Source of the DNA: Lachnospiraceae bacterium
GTDB lineage: Bacteria > Bacillota > Clostridia > Lachnospirales > Lachnospiraceae
Direction: 5' to 3'
Assembly (NCBI GenBank): GCA_017938315.1
Contig: JAGBBV010000030.1
Location: forward strand, 124,001-188,000
DNA length: 64,000 nucleotides
In this document: positions 49,741 through 59,426 of the stretch, piece by piece
Position numbering within the stretch: the first letter of the stretch is position 1
Layout of the letters: every line of letters starts with the position of its first letter
Position numbers and translations under genes: made by a program
The notes under the pieces: model-generated
Database searches by the model: none
What the model was told of the DNA's origin: nothing
Seen by the model: the letters and a program-made list of their open reading frames with translations, nothing else

Positions 49741-50708
49741 ATATCTTAATTTTAAGCTGTGGTACCAGAGATAAAGTTGTGCAATATTTTAAAGAAGTTT
49801 TTGCGGGAGAGGGAAGAGTTGTTACAACAGACTGTAATCCTTACGCGCCGGCACTTTACGAGTCGGATGCACATTATATTGTTCCCAGAATGACAGCGCC
49901 CGGCTACATTGATGTGATTTTTGATATCTGCAAAAAGGAGCAGATAACCGGTGTGTTATCCTTAATTGATCCGGAGCTTTCCCTGCTTGCAAAGCATGCA
50001 GAGGATTTTAAGAAACTGGGAGTTACGGTAATCGGATCTTCCTATGAACTTTGCGAGAGAACATTAAATAAATGGGAAATGTACTGCTGGATGAAGGAGC
50101 ATGGATATCCCTGTGCCAAAACCTATAAGGACTTGCAGGCATTTAAAGAGGCGGCAGATAAGGGGGAAATAACCTACCCGGTTTTTGTAAAGCCCATGAG
50201 GGGAAGCGCCAGCTTACAGATTTCCAAGGCAAATGATTATGAGATGGCAGAATTTCTTTTTAGCCATGGGGATGAAATGATTATTCAGGAGTTTATGCAG
50301 GGACAGGAAATTGGTGTAGATTGTTACATTGACCTGATAAACAAAGAAGTAGTTTCCATATTTACCAAGAAAAAACTGGTGATGCGTGCGGGAGAAACGG
50401 ACAAAGCAATTTCTTTTAAAGACAATGAACTGTTTAAACAGGTAGAAAAGTTTGTTCTGGAAAACGGTTTTGCGGGACAAATTGATATTGATATTTTTGA
50501 AAATGACGGAGTTTATTATTTTTCAGAGGTCAATCCAAGATTTGGCGGTGGCTACCCCCATGCCTATGCTTGTGGTGCAGACCATATGACCTTGATAAAG
50601 AATAATCTTTTTGGTAAGATAAATGAGAAGAAAATCGGCACTTATGCTGAAAATAAAGTGATGATGAAGTACAATGAAATCATGTTGATTGATGCGGTGA
50701 AAGAATGA
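49737..50708 (+). CDS. ATP-grasp ligase of the glycan cluster
   Basis: In this 323-residue ATP-grasp enzyme related to carbamoyl-phosphate-synthase-like and D-Ala ligase folds, the ATP-binding lid is near VKPMRGSAS. The EVNPRFGGGYPHAYA core carries the metal-binding Glu and Asn. It should form an amide or other acyl link using an acyl-phosphate intermediate. It overlaps the pglC gene by 4 nt. In Neisseria PglB2 an ATP-grasp domain is fused to the phosphoglycosyl transferase and acts on the 4-amino sugar; by analogy this protein may acylate the amino sugar made by the PglF/PglE pair. Confidence 0.8.
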   Translation: MNILILSCGTRDKVVQYFKEVFAGEGRVVTTDCNPYAPALYESDAHYIVPRMTAPGYIDVIFDICKKEQITGVLSLIDPELSLLAKHAEDFKKLGVTVIGSSYELCERTLNKWEMYCWMKEHGYPCAKTYKDLQAFKEAADKGEITYPVFVKPMRGSASLQISKANDYEMAEFLFSHGDEMIIQEFMQGQEIGVDCYIDLINKEVVSIFTKKKLVMRAGETDKAISFKDNELFKQVEKFVLENGFAGQIDIDIFENDGVYYFSEVNPRFGGGYPHAYACGADHMTLIKNNLFGKINEKKIGTYAENKVMMKYNEIMLIDAVKE

Positions 50709-51814
50709 AACAAAAGGTACTGATACTCGCAAACAGTGCCAGCGGGCTTTATGATTTCAGAAATGAACTGATCCTTCGCCTGCTTCGGCAATATGAAGTG
50801 CATGTGAGCCTTCCGGATGCGGAAAAAGTGCCGGAGCTTGCAAAAGAGGGCTGTATTATCCATGACATCAGCCTGGACAGACGTGGAATCAATCCTCTAA
50901 AGGATGGCAAACTGATTGCGGAATATGATAAGTTAATAAAGAATGTGAAGCCGGATGTGGTGCTTACCTATACCATTAAGCCGAATATCTATGGGGGACT
51001 TTGCTGCAGGTTGCGGAAGGTTCCATATATCACCAATATTACTGGGCTTGGCTCTGTCTTTGAAGACGGCGGCCTTTTACAGAAAATCGTTGTATGCCTT
51101 TATAAGGTTTCTTTGAGAAAAGCATCCTGCATTTTCTTCCAGAATGAAAAGAACAGAGGCGTTTTTGATTCTCTTGGTATTAAAGGAAAGGCAGACAGAC
51201 TGGTGCCCGGCTCGGGAGTAAACCTTGAAAGGCATTCCTATGAGGAATATCCGGCAGAGGATGAGAACATCACCTTCCTATACGTAGGTAGAATTATGAA
51301 AGAAAAAGGAGCAGATGAACTCCTTTACGCAGCGGAGGAGATTCGGAAAGAATATCCGGACGTAGCCTTTGAATTAATCGGTTATTTTGAAGATGATTAT
51401 AAAGACATGATAGAAGAAAAAGAGAGCATGGGAATTGTGAAACTCACCGGCTATCAGAAAATCATTCATCCCTATTATCAAAAGGCGTCGGCAGTGATTA
51501 TGCCCAGCTATCACGAGGGAATGAGCAATGTGATTTTGGAGGCAGCAGCCACCGGAAGACCGGTGCTTGCCAGCGATATTCCCGGTTGTAGGGAAGCCTT
51601 TGAGGACGGAAGGACAGGCATTTCTTTTGCTCCAAGAGATAGAGAAGCCTGCCTGGGTGCAGTGAAACAATTTTTAAATCTTTCCTATGAGGAAAGAAAA
51701 GAAATGGGATTCAATGCCCGCAAAAAAATGGAGCGGGAATTTGATAGAAATATTGTGGTGGATGCTTATCTTGAAGAAATTGGTAAGTGCACAGACAGGA
51801 GGATGAAGCCATGA
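50705..51814 (+). CDS. Glycosyltransferase family 4, PglA-like
   Basis: In this 369-residue GT-B enzyme, the N-terminal acceptor domain begins ILANSASGLYDFR and the C-terminal donor domain contains LYVGRIMKEKGADELL and the nucleotide-binding SYHEGMSNVILEAAATGRPV. It likely adds the second sugar to the lipid-linked first sugar, as PglA does, judging by position after pglC. Its start overlaps the ATP-grasp stop, and its stop overlaps the WbpO-like start, by ATGA-type overlap in both cases. Confidence 0.85.
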   Translation: MKQKVLILANSASGLYDFRNELILRLLRQYEVHVSLPDAEKVPELAKEGCIIHDISLDRRGINPLKDGKLIAEYDKLIKNVKPDVVLTYTIKPNIYGGLCCRLRKVPYITNITGLGSVFEDGGLLQKIVVCLYKVSLRKASCIFFQNEKNRGVFDSLGIKGKADRLVPGSGVNLERHSYEEYPAEDENITFLYVGRIMKEKGADELLYAAEEIRKEYPDVAFELIGYFEDDYKDMIEEKESMGIVKLTGYQKIIHPYYQKASAVIMPSYHEGMSNVILEAAATGRPVLASDIPGCREAFEDGRTGISFAPRDREACLGAVKQFLNLSYEERKEMGFNARKKMEREFDRNIVVDAYLEEIGKCTDRRMKP

Positions 51815-53127
51815 GTTTATATGAAGATATTGTAAGCGGAAAAGAGAAGGTATCCCTGGTGGGCCTTGGGTATGTAGGAATGCCCATTGCAGTTGCCTTC
51901 GCACGCAAAATTAAGGTAGTAGGTTTTGATTTAAACGAAAAGAAAATTGATTTATATAAAAACGGAATCGACCCTACAAAGGAAGTGGGCGATGAAGTGA
52001 TTAAAAATACTGCTGTGGAATTTACTGCAGACCCTACAAAGCTTAGAGAAGCCAAATTTCATATCGTGGCTGTTCCTACACCGGTAAATGCTGACCATAC
52101 ACCGGATCTTACACCGGTAGAAGGTGCCAGCAGATTGCTGGGACAGAATCTTACGAAAGGTTCTATTGTAGTGTTTGAATCCACCGTATATCCCGGTGTC
52201 ACAGAAGATATCTGCGTGCCCATTCTGGAAAAAGAATCAGGCCTTAAATGCGGCGTAGACTTTAAGATTGGTTACTCTCCGGAAAGAATTAACCCCGGTG
52301 ATAAAGTGCACCGCTTAGAGACCATAACCAAGATTGTTTCCGGTATGGATGAAGAAGCGCTGGATATCATTGCAAAAGTATATGAATTGGTTGTGGAAGC
52401 GGGTGTATACCGCGCAGACTCCATTAAGGTGGCAGAGGCTGCTAAGGTAATTGAAAACAGCCAGAGAGATATCAATATTGCCTTCATGAATGAATTATCC
52501 ATCATCTTTAATAAAATGGGAATTGATACAAAGTCTGTTTTGGAAGCAGCGGGAACCAAATGGAATTTCCTTCCTTTCAGACCGGGACTTGTGGGTGGAC
52601 ATTGTATTGGTGTAGACCCTTATTACTTAACCTATAAGGCAGAAGAGCTGGGCTATCACTCCCAGATTATCCTGGCAGGTCGCCGTATCAATGATGATAT
52701 GGGTAAATATGTGGCAGAATCTTTGGTTAAAAATTTGATTAAAGCGGATATTCCCGTAAAAGGTGCCAAGGTAGCCATCTTAGGTTTCACCTTTAAAGAA
52801 AACTGTCCTGACACCAGAAATACAAAGGTCATTGATATTTATAAAGAATTAGGGGAATACGGTATTTCACCTATCGTAGTTGACCCTGCGGCAGACGCTG
52901 AGGAAGCAAAATGGCTGTACGGAATTACCTTTGAAACCATGGATGCGGTAAAGGATATGGACGCTGTGATTATGGCAGTTGCCCATTCGCAGTTTGAACA
53001 TATCGATAAAGAAACAGTAAGTGGATTCTTCAATCCCAAACATGAAAAGAAAGTATTCATGGATATCAAGGGATTGTTTGACAGAAAAGAGTATTTGACA
53101 GAGGATTATCTTTACTGGAGGTTGTAG
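51811..53127 (+). CDS. wbpO: UDP-N-acetyl-hexosamine dehydrogenase (WbpO-like)
   Basis: In this 438-residue NAD-dependent dehydrogenase, the Rossmann loop GLGYVGMPIA is near residue 17 and the catalytic Cys is in GGHCIGVDPYYL near 264. The FESTVYPGVTED and GFTFKENCPDTRNTK motifs place it with the WbpO/TviB/CapL group that oxidises UDP-GalNAc or UDP-GlcNAc to the uronic acid. The WbpP-like epimerase two genes on supports UDP-GalNAcA as product. GGAGG lies before the ATG at 51811; a longer ORF start at 51787 is not supported. Confidence 0.88.
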   Translation: MSLYEDIVSGKEKVSLVGLGYVGMPIAVAFARKIKVVGFDLNEKKIDLYKNGIDPTKEVGDEVIKNTAVEFTADPTKLREAKFHIVAVPTPVNADHTPDLTPVEGASRLLGQNLTKGSIVVFESTVYPGVTEDICVPILEKESGLKCGVDFKIGYSPERINPGDKVHRLETITKIVSGMDEEALDIIAKVYELVVEAGVYRADSIKVAEAAKVIENSQRDINIAFMNELSIIFNKMGIDTKSVLEAAGTKWNFLPFRPGLVGGHCIGVDPYYLTYKAEELGYHSQIILAGRRINDDMGKYVAESLVKNLIKADIPVKGAKVAILGFTFKENCPDTRNTKVIDIYKELGEYGISPIVVDPAADAEEAKWLYGITFETMDAVKDMDAVIMAVAHSQFEHIDKETVSGFFNPKHEKKVFMDIKGLFDRKEYLTEDYLYWRL

Positions 53128-53129
53128 GA

Positions 53130-54533
53130 ATGGGCAAAGGGCTGTTTTGCGACAGCAAAGAAGAACGGCAGATAAGTGTTATTGAAAAAGGAATCATGTT
53201 ATTTCTTTTACTGATTTTATTTGGGATATTATTGTTGACAGCAGGTGTAAAAGCTTATCCTGATACGGAAAGTTATATGATGATGTCCCCAACCAGAGAA
53301 CCCTTGTATCCGTTATTTCTGAATATGATGTCTGTTCTGTTTGGGAAATACAGGGATATTGCCATAGGAATTTTTCAAAATGCTTTGGCGGTTATTTCTG
53401 TTTATCTTACAGCTGTTTTTTTGGGAAGGCGCATGAAATCCGCAGTGGTATTTTATCTTACAGTTGTCTGCATGCTTCTTCCCTATGTAATAACACCTTT
53501 GTTTGCAGCGTCGGGACTGATTTTGACAAATGCTCTTCTTTCAGAGGGATTAGCACTGTCGCTGTATAATCTTTATTTTCTTTTTTTAGTGCAAGTAATC
53601 TGGGATGAGAAGGCAAAAAAAAATGCAACACTGTCTTTGCTGACAGCCTTGCTGCTTTCTCTGCTTCGAAGTCAATTTTTGGTGACGCTGATTGCTTGGA
53701 TGGTTGTTATGATTTGCCTGCAGTTAAAAGAGAAAGTAAGTCTGAAAAGAATGATGACTGTTCTTGTGCTATTTTGCTGTGCAGTGGGTGTGCGGCAATT
53801 ATGTATGAACAGCTATAACTTACTTGCAAACGGCAAATTTGTGGGAACAACATATGGTCCTGTTACCGTTTTATCCAATGTCATTTATGTATCCGATAAA
53901 ACAGATGGAGATGCGATTAAGGATGATGTTGCAAGGACACTTTTTTATGAGATTTACGAGGAAGTAAAGAGTGAAAATATGCTGAGGGTGGATGCTCCGG
54001 AGGATTTCACGGGAGAAGCCTCATTTTTCAGTCATGTGCATGATGAAATTAAATTTTCCTATATTTATCCCATCTTGGAAGATTATGTAGAAAGTGAAAA
54101 CCCTTCTATAGGCTATATGGATAAGCTGGTGCGGATTGATGCTTTGGCTTCAGAAATGATAAAAGGGGCACTTAGCAGTAGTTTGTTAAGCTGGCTTTCC
54201 CACTACTTTTGCAATGCGTGTGTAGGATTTGTACGGACAGTAGCCTATGTACACCCGGTGCTGAATATTTTAACGCTACTTGGATACGTAATATTGATAG
54301 GGATGGGCATCTATAATTATTATCTTTATAAGGATAGCCCTGCGGGGAGATTCTTTTTACTGACAGCATTGTTGACAATGGGAAATGTATTTGCTGTGGC
54401 AATCACCATTATGTGTCTGTCAAGGTATATGATTTATAATATGTCTTTGATATATATATCAGCCGTTTTACTTTTGTGGGAGATATTTCAAAAGAAAAAG
54501 GGCAAAGAAACAGAAGGAGCAATGAGAAAATAA
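53130..54533 (+). CDS. Polytopic membrane protein, paralogue A (putative GT-C)
   Basis: This 467-residue protein has about ten hydrophobic segments. A first outside loop contains acidic YPDTESY followed by TREPLYPLFL, and the C-terminal half ends with GNVFAVAITIMCLSRYMIYN. These match the protein at 59419 (TEDAPSY, DREPGY, then GNVCLTSATIYCQMRYMLYN), so they are paralogues. The acidic residues in the first outer loop are where GT-C enzymes bind metal and the lipid-sugar donor. Function is otherwise unknown. Its start is 2 nt after the WbpO-like stop. Confidence 0.6.
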   Translation: MGKGLFCDSKEERQISVIEKGIMLFLLLILFGILLLTAGVKAYPDTESYMMMSPTREPLYPLFLNMMSVLFGKYRDIAIGIFQNALAVISVYLTAVFLGRRMKSAVVFYLTVVCMLLPYVITPLFAASGLILTNALLSEGLALSLYNLYFLFLVQVIWDEKAKKNATLSLLTALLLSLLRSQFLVTLIAWMVVMICLQLKEKVSLKRMMTVLVLFCCAVGVRQLCMNSYNLLANGKFVGTTYGPVTVLSNVIYVSDKTDGDAIKDDVARTLFYEIYEEVKSENMLRVDAPEDFTGEASFFSHVHDEIKFSYIYPILEDYVESENPSIGYMDKLVRIDALASEMIKGALSSSLLSWLSHYFCNACVGFVRTVAYVHPVLNILTLLGYVILIGMGIYNYYLYKDSPAGRFFLLTALLTMGNVFAVAITIMCLSRYMIYNMSLIYISAVLLLWEIFQKKKGKETEGAMRK

Positions 54534-54534
54534 G

Positions 54535-55509
54535 ATGGGATTTCGAGAGTTAACTTTTCAAGATGACAGTGTTTTTTTAGTGACAGGCGGTGCGGGATTT
54601 ATCGGTTCCAATTTATGTGAAGCAATATTGGAAATGGGATATACCGTGAGATGTTTAGACGATCTTTCCACAGGAAAGTACGAAAACATTGAGCCTTTTA
54701 TCTCAAATCCGAAATTTACCTTTATTAAAGGAGATATCCGTAATTTAGACACCTGTATGGAAGCTACCAAGGGTGTGGATTATGTGCTGAATCAGGCGGC
54801 ATGGGGGAGTGTTCCCAGAAGTATCGAAATGCCGCTTCTTTATGAAGAGATAAATATCCGGGGAACCTTAAATATGATGGAGGCATCCAGAGTAAATGGT
54901 GTCAAAAAGTTTGTGTATGCATCCAGTTCTTCCGTATACGGAGACCATCCGGCATTGCCGAAAAAGGAAGGGCAGGAAGGAAAGGTTCTTTCCCCTTATG
55001 CACTTACCAAGAAGGTAGATGAAGAATATGGAAGGCTGTATAAAGTACTTTACGGACTGGATACCTATGGAATGCGTTACTTTAATGTGTTTGGCAGACG
55101 TCAGAATCCGGATGGCATGTATGCAGCAGTGATACCGAAGTTTATCAAACAGTTGATGAATGGTGAGGTGCCTACCATTAATGGGGACGGAAGACAGTCC
55201 AGAGACTTTACCTATATTGACAATGTAATCGAGGCAAACCTAAAGGCCTGTCTGGCATCTTCCGATGCGGCGGGTGAAGCGTTTAATATAGGTGCCGGAG
55301 GCAGGGAATATCTGATTGATGTATATCAGAACCTCTGTGACGCGTTAGGAAAGCAGGTAGAGCCTCACTTTGGTCCTGCAAGAGCCGGCGATATTCGCGA
55401 TTCTAATGCAGACATCAGTAAAGCAAAAGAACTTTTGGGCTATGATCCCGAGTATGATTTTGCCAAAGGAATTCGATTGGCAATTGATTGGTACGTGGAG
55501 AATTTATAA
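54535..55509 (+). CDS. wbpP: UDP-N-acetylglucosamine 4-epimerase (WbpP-like)
   Basis: In this 324-residue SDR epimerase, NAD loop TGGAGFIGS is at residues 18-26, the catalytic Ser is in ASSSSVYGDHPALPK and the Tyr-x3-Lys is in SPYALTKK. GDIRNLDTC, AAWGSVPRSIE and RYFNVFGRRQNPDG correspond closely to P. aeruginosa WbpP, which prefers N-acetylated UDP-sugars. It should interconvert UDP-GlcNAc and UDP-GalNAc, the substrate for the WbpO-like dehydrogenase. The polysaccharide deacetylase-like gene starts 2 nt after its stop. Confidence 0.9.
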   Translation: MGFRELTFQDDSVFLVTGGAGFIGSNLCEAILEMGYTVRCLDDLSTGKYENIEPFISNPKFTFIKGDIRNLDTCMEATKGVDYVLNQAAWGSVPRSIEMPLLYEEINIRGTLNMMEASRVNGVKKFVYASSSSVYGDHPALPKKEGQEGKVLSPYALTKKVDEEYGRLYKVLYGLDTYGMRYFNVFGRRQNPDGMYAAVIPKFIKQLMNGEVPTINGDGRQSRDFTYIDNVIEANLKACLASSDAAGEAFNIGAGGREYLIDVYQNLCDALGKQVEPHFGPARAGDIRDSNADISKAKELLGYDPEYDFAKGIRLAIDWYVENL

Positions 55510-55511
55510 AT

Positions 55512-56261
55512 ATGAAAATTGCAATACGGTTAGATGATATTACACCTGATATGGACTGGGAAAAGTTTCTTAGGTTTAAGAAACTTTGTGATCTGTATCA
55601 GGTAAAACCGCTTATAGGGGTAGTTCCCCAAAATCAGGATGAAATGCTGAAAATAGATGCCGGAAGAGAAGATTTTTGGGAATATATATTACAATTGCAA
55701 AAAGAAGGATGGTCCATTGCCCAGCATGGCTACAGGCATATTTACAGCACAAAGAAAAAGGGATGCTTTCCCTTGAATGCAATATCAGAATATGCGGGCA
55801 AAGCCTATGAAGAACAGTTAGAGTCTATCCGCAGTGGCAAGGAAATATTAGAACGCCATGACATTTATACGGATATTTTTATGGCACCGGCACATTCCTA
55901 TGACAGAAATACCCTAAAGGCATTAAAGGCAATGGGGTTTACAAAACTGACGGACGGATTTGGGAATGAACCATACAGATGGATGGATATTACCTTTTAT
56001 CCGATTTCTTTTAAACAAAGTAGCAGCTTAAAACAAAAGGAAGGATATACCACCTTTGTTGTCCATACAAATACCATGAATGATGGCGATTTCAAACGCT
56101 ATGAGGACATGTTTGCACAACATAGGGACAAATGGATTTCATATAAGGAGTATCTTGCGGTACCGGCAAAGGTGCGCAGTATTTTCGGTAGAATAAAAGA
56201 ATATTTAATGGCTATGGCAAAATATGCTTTGGTACGAATAAAGAGCATGAGGAAAGCGTAA
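55512..56261 (+). CDS. DUF2334-like polysaccharide deacetylase-related protein
   Basis: The protein has 249 residues. RLDDITPDMDWEKF with adjacent Asp residues, AQHGYRHIY and FMAPAHSYDRNTLKAL are the metal-binding and catalytic motifs of the DUF2334/NodB-like deacetylase group, so it may remove an acetyl from a glycan or glycolipid. No signal peptide is seen. The longer ORF start at 55488 overlaps wbpP and lacks a ribosome site; the ATG at 55512 is chosen. It overlaps the next gene by 1 nt. Confidence 0.72.
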   Translation: MKIAIRLDDITPDMDWEKFLRFKKLCDLYQVKPLIGVVPQNQDEMLKIDAGREDFWEYILQLQKEGWSIAQHGYRHIYSTKKKGCFPLNAISEYAGKAYEEQLESIRSGKEILERHDIYTDIFMAPAHSYDRNTLKALKAMGFTKLTDGFGNEPYRWMDITFYPISFKQSSSLKQKEGYTTFVVHTNTMNDGDFKRYEDMFAQHRDKWISYKEYLAVPAKVRSIFGRIKEYLMAMAKYALVRIKSMRKA

Positions 56262-57424
56262 TGAATCAATTGAAAACGCAAAAACCTGTCAGGGTTTTAC
56301 ATGTGCTGGGAACCACAAACCTTGGCGGAGCAGAAAGCAGAATAATGGAATTGTACCGCAGTATTGACCGTGATAAAGTGCAGTTTGATTTTCTTGTACA
56401 CACGAAAGAAGAAGGACACTATGATGAGGAAATACGGAATCTGGGTGGAGAAATCTACCATTTACCCCGTTTTCAGGTAATTAATTTGCTACAATACAGA
56501 CGTGCCATCAAAGTTTTTTTTGAATCACATAAGGAGTATGTGGTGATACAGGGGCATATGACAAGCACAGCAGCTATCTATCTTCCTATTGCTAAAAAGG
56601 TAAATCCTTCTGTGGTGACGGTAGCTCATGCCAGAAGTGCAGGCGTAGACAAAGGATTAAAGGGCTATGTTACCAGACTCCTACGCATGCCGCTGAAGAG
56701 AAAAGCTGATTATTGCTTTGCCTGCTCTAAAGAAGCTGCGGTTTCTGTATTTGGTAGCAAATGCGTAAAAGAGGGAAGCGTATCCATTATACCTAATGCC
56801 ATAAGTGTAGAGCGTTTTAGATTTAACAAGGGAATCAGAGATTCTCTGCGGGAAGAGATGAATCTGAAGAATCAGTTTGTCATTGGTCATGTGGGAAGAT
56901 TTAGTTTTATGAAGAATCATTCTTATCTGCTTGATGTTTTTGCAAAACTTTGTGAATGCAGAGATAATATGATGCTGGTTCTGATAGGAAAGGGAGAAGA
57001 GGAAGCGGCAATCCGCGAAAAAGTAAATGTCTTAGGTTTAACGGATAAAGTCCTGTTTTTGGGAAATAAATTTGATGTAGAGAAATATTATCAAATTTTT
57101 GATTATTTTGTTTTTCCATCAACCTTTGAGGGACTGCCGGGAAGCGTGGTGGAAGCACAGGCGGCAGGACTACACTGTATGATTTCTGACCGTATTACCA
57201 AAGAAGTGGCATTGACATCTCTGGTATCCTACAGGTGCATTGACGAGGATGCAGAAATGTGGGCAGAAGAAATATTAGAAAATGAAAACAAGGCGTATAT
57301 CCGTGAGGATATGCGTGACGAAATAGAGAGAGCAGGCTTTGATGTAAAGACACAGGCCAAATTGATGGAACAATTTTACTTAACGGGTATTAATCCTCCC
57401 GGAAATTTTACAAAAAATCCTTAA
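56261..57424 (+). CDS. Glycosyltransferase family 4
   Basis: In this 387-residue GT-B transferase, N-terminal VLHVLGTTNLGGAESRIM binds the acceptor and C-terminal FPSTFEGLPGSVVEAQAAGL binds the nucleotide sugar. An IGHVGRFSFMKNH segment starts the donor domain. The sugar is not known. The start overlaps the upstream stop and the FemAB-like gene follows directly, so it is part of the same mRNA. Confidence 0.88.
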   Translation: MNQLKTQKPVRVLHVLGTTNLGGAESRIMELYRSIDRDKVQFDFLVHTKEEGHYDEEIRNLGGEIYHLPRFQVINLLQYRRAIKVFFESHKEYVVIQGHMTSTAAIYLPIAKKVNPSVVTVAHARSAGVDKGLKGYVTRLLRMPLKRKADYCFACSKEAAVSVFGSKCVKEGSVSIIPNAISVERFRFNKGIRDSLREEMNLKNQFVIGHVGRFSFMKNHSYLLDVFAKLCECRDNMMLVLIGKGEEEAAIREKVNVLGLTDKVLFLGNKFDVEKYYQIFDYFVFPSTFEGLPGSVVEAQAAGLHCMISDRITKEVALTSLVSYRCIDEDAEMWAEEILENENKAYIREDMRDEIERAGFDVKTQAKLMEQFYLTGINPPGNFTKNP

Positions 57425-57442
57425 TTGGAAGGTATATTTGTT

Positions 57443-58228
57443 ATGGTAGATGTAGTATATCAAAAAAAGTTTTTAAGAATAAATCAAATCTGGTATCCAA
57501 AAGATGTGAAGATTGCCGAACTCCTGAAGCAGAAAAGAAAATCGGATATTTTATTTGTGCATGGCACAGAGAAAGAGGAGACGAAAGGAAGCTTTTGCGG
57601 CGGTAATGAATTTCATACCTGTATCAATGACCTTGCGATAACAGAAGAAGAAATATGGGCAAAAATCAACAAAAACGTAAAATATGAAATACGCCGCAGC
57701 GACAAAGACGACATTGAAATAAAATATTACACAGGTGCGGACATCAAAGCAGACCATAGCCTGCTACGAACATTTGCAGACATTTATGAAAAGATGTATC
57801 GGTCTAAAGGGATGGATGTAAAGCTCAATATGACAGCAATCGATTATTATCTGCAGGCGGATGCAATATGTTTTTCTGCCATATTATATAAGGGAGAGAT
57901 GATAGTCTTTCACTCATATATTTGTGATGAAACAGATGTGAGATTATTACATTCTGCATCCTGTTTCCGCGACGAGAGTGTAGATAGAAATATGATGGGG
58001 CGGGTAAATAAGCGCCTTCATTGGGATGATATCAAATACTTTAAAGACAAGGGGGTAATCCGTTACGACTGGGGCGGTATTTCAGATTTTGAAAATCCCA
58101 ACGGCATAGATGCATTTAAACTCAAGTTTGGAGGAGAAAAGGTTACCTACTATAACGTGTATGCCGGCAATTCCCTGCTTGGCAAGACAGCGGTTTTGGC
58201 AATGAAACTACTTGGTAAGATAAAATAA
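57443..58228 (+). CDS. FemAB/GNAT-like acyltransferase
   Basis: In this 261-residue protein, the segment INKNVKYEIRRSDKDDIEIK is typical of FemAB-like and BioF2-type GNAT proteins (Acetyltransf_6 group). A HSYICDETDVRLLHSASCF region and the YDWGGIS loop also fit. These proteins transfer acyl or aminoacyl groups to peptidoglycan or glycan amino groups. In this cluster it may acylate an amino sugar. An in-frame TTG at 57425 overlaps the GGAAGG site; the ATG at 57443 is 10 nt from it and preferred. Confidence 0.72.
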   Translation: MVDVVYQKKFLRINQIWYPKDVKIAELLKQKRKSDILFVHGTEKEETKGSFCGGNEFHTCINDLAITEEEIWAKINKNVKYEIRRSDKDDIEIKYYTGADIKADHSLLRTFADIYEKMYRSKGMDVKLNMTAIDYYLQADAICFSAILYKGEMIVFHSYICDETDVRLLHSASCFRDESVDRNMMGRVNKRLHWDDIKYFKDKGVIRYDWGGISDFENPNGIDAFKLKFGGEKVTYYNVYAGNSLLGKTAVLAMKLLGKIK

Positions 58229-58241
58229 AAGGACAGTAAAA

Positions 58242-59426
58242 ATGCTAAGCAAAGAAAAGAGAACAGAAATTATGCTCATTGTCCCTATGCTGGATCAGGG
58301 CGGACTGGAGAGAGTCTGTGCACTTACCGCACAACTTCTGAAAACAGAATATGATGTGCATCTGGTAGTGTTTAATACAGCGGGGATGATTTATGATGTA
58401 TCGGGCGTTGATCTCATAGATTTAAAACTCGGTGCTGTGCCCGGAAAAGTAGGGAAAATCCTGAATTTGGCAAAGCGCGTAAAACGAGTGCGGAAGCTAA
58501 AAAAAGAATTGGACATTCAGATTAGTTATAGTTTCGGGCAAACTGCTAACCTGGTAAATGTTCTTTCAAAAAGAAAGGATATCACATGGGCGGGCATCCG
58601 CGGATATGGCACATTACAAAACAAAAAGGAAATGGATTTTGTATGTAAACGGGCAGACAGAATGATTAGTTGTACAAAAGTGATGGAGGCAGATATTGCT
58701 GAAGGTCATAGGGTTCAATCATCTGCAACTCTTTATAACCCGTGTAACATAGAAGAGATTAAACAACTTACAAAAGCAGAAATAAAACCGGAGTTTGCCG
58801 CTTTTCTGAAACGTCCTGGAAAAACTGTGGTTTCCATGGGACGGGAACATGATGTGAAAGGATTCTGGCATCTGATAAAAAGTGTATATTTACTGAAGAA
58901 AGATTTGCCGGATACCAAGCTGATAATTATTGGTGCAGGCGATTACCTTGAATATAAGGACTTGGCTGTAAAGCTGGGCATGGAAAATGATGTCCTGTTT
59001 ACGGGTGTACAGAAAAATCCCTTTGCACTACTTGCAAAGGCAGATGTATATGCGCTTACGTCACAGAGTGAAGGATTTCCTAATGCATTGATTGAAGCGA
59101 TGGCATGCGGGCTTCCCTGCGTAAGTGTAAACTGTAAAACCGGTCCTGCAGAAATTCTGCAGGAACAATACCTGTTATGCCAAGACCAAAGTAAAGTGTA
59201 TGATGGGGATTATGGCATATTGACGCCCATATTTTCAGGGGAGAAGAATCTTAATCCGGATTATTTTTCGAAGGAAGAAGAAGTGTTTGCAGTACAGTTG
59301 AAAGACTTGCTTTCCGATGAGGAGAGGATAATCTCATACCGGGAAAAGGCAAATAAAAGAGCGTCCCATTTTGGGATGGAGTTTTATGTAAAAGAAATAA
59401 AAAGGTTGATTAAGGAAGATGCATAA
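58242..59426 (+). CDS. Glycosyltransferase family 4
   Basis: In this 394-residue GT-B enzyme, MLDQGGLERVCALTAQLL begins the acceptor domain and SEGFPNALIEAMACGLPCVS is the donor-site segment. It overlaps the paralogue-B membrane gene by 8 nt. A GPAEILQ segment follows the donor site, typical of several capsule and teichoic-acid transferases. The sugar specificity is unknown. Confidence 0.88.
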   Translation: MLSKEKRTEIMLIVPMLDQGGLERVCALTAQLLKTEYDVHLVVFNTAGMIYDVSGVDLIDLKLGAVPGKVGKILNLAKRVKRVRKLKKELDIQISYSFGQTANLVNVLSKRKDITWAGIRGYGTLQNKKEMDFVCKRADRMISCTKVMEADIAEGHRVQSSATLYNPCNIEEIKQLTKAEIKPEFAAFLKRPGKTVVSMGREHDVKGFWHLIKSVYLLKKDLPDTKLIIIGAGDYLEYKDLAVKLGMENDVLFTGVQKNPFALLAKADVYALTSQSEGFPNALIEAMACGLPCVSVNCKTGPAEILQEQYLLCQDQSKVYDGDYGILTPIFSGEKNLNPDYFSKEEEVFAVQLKDLLSDEERIISYREKANKRASHFGMEFYVKEIKRLIKEDA

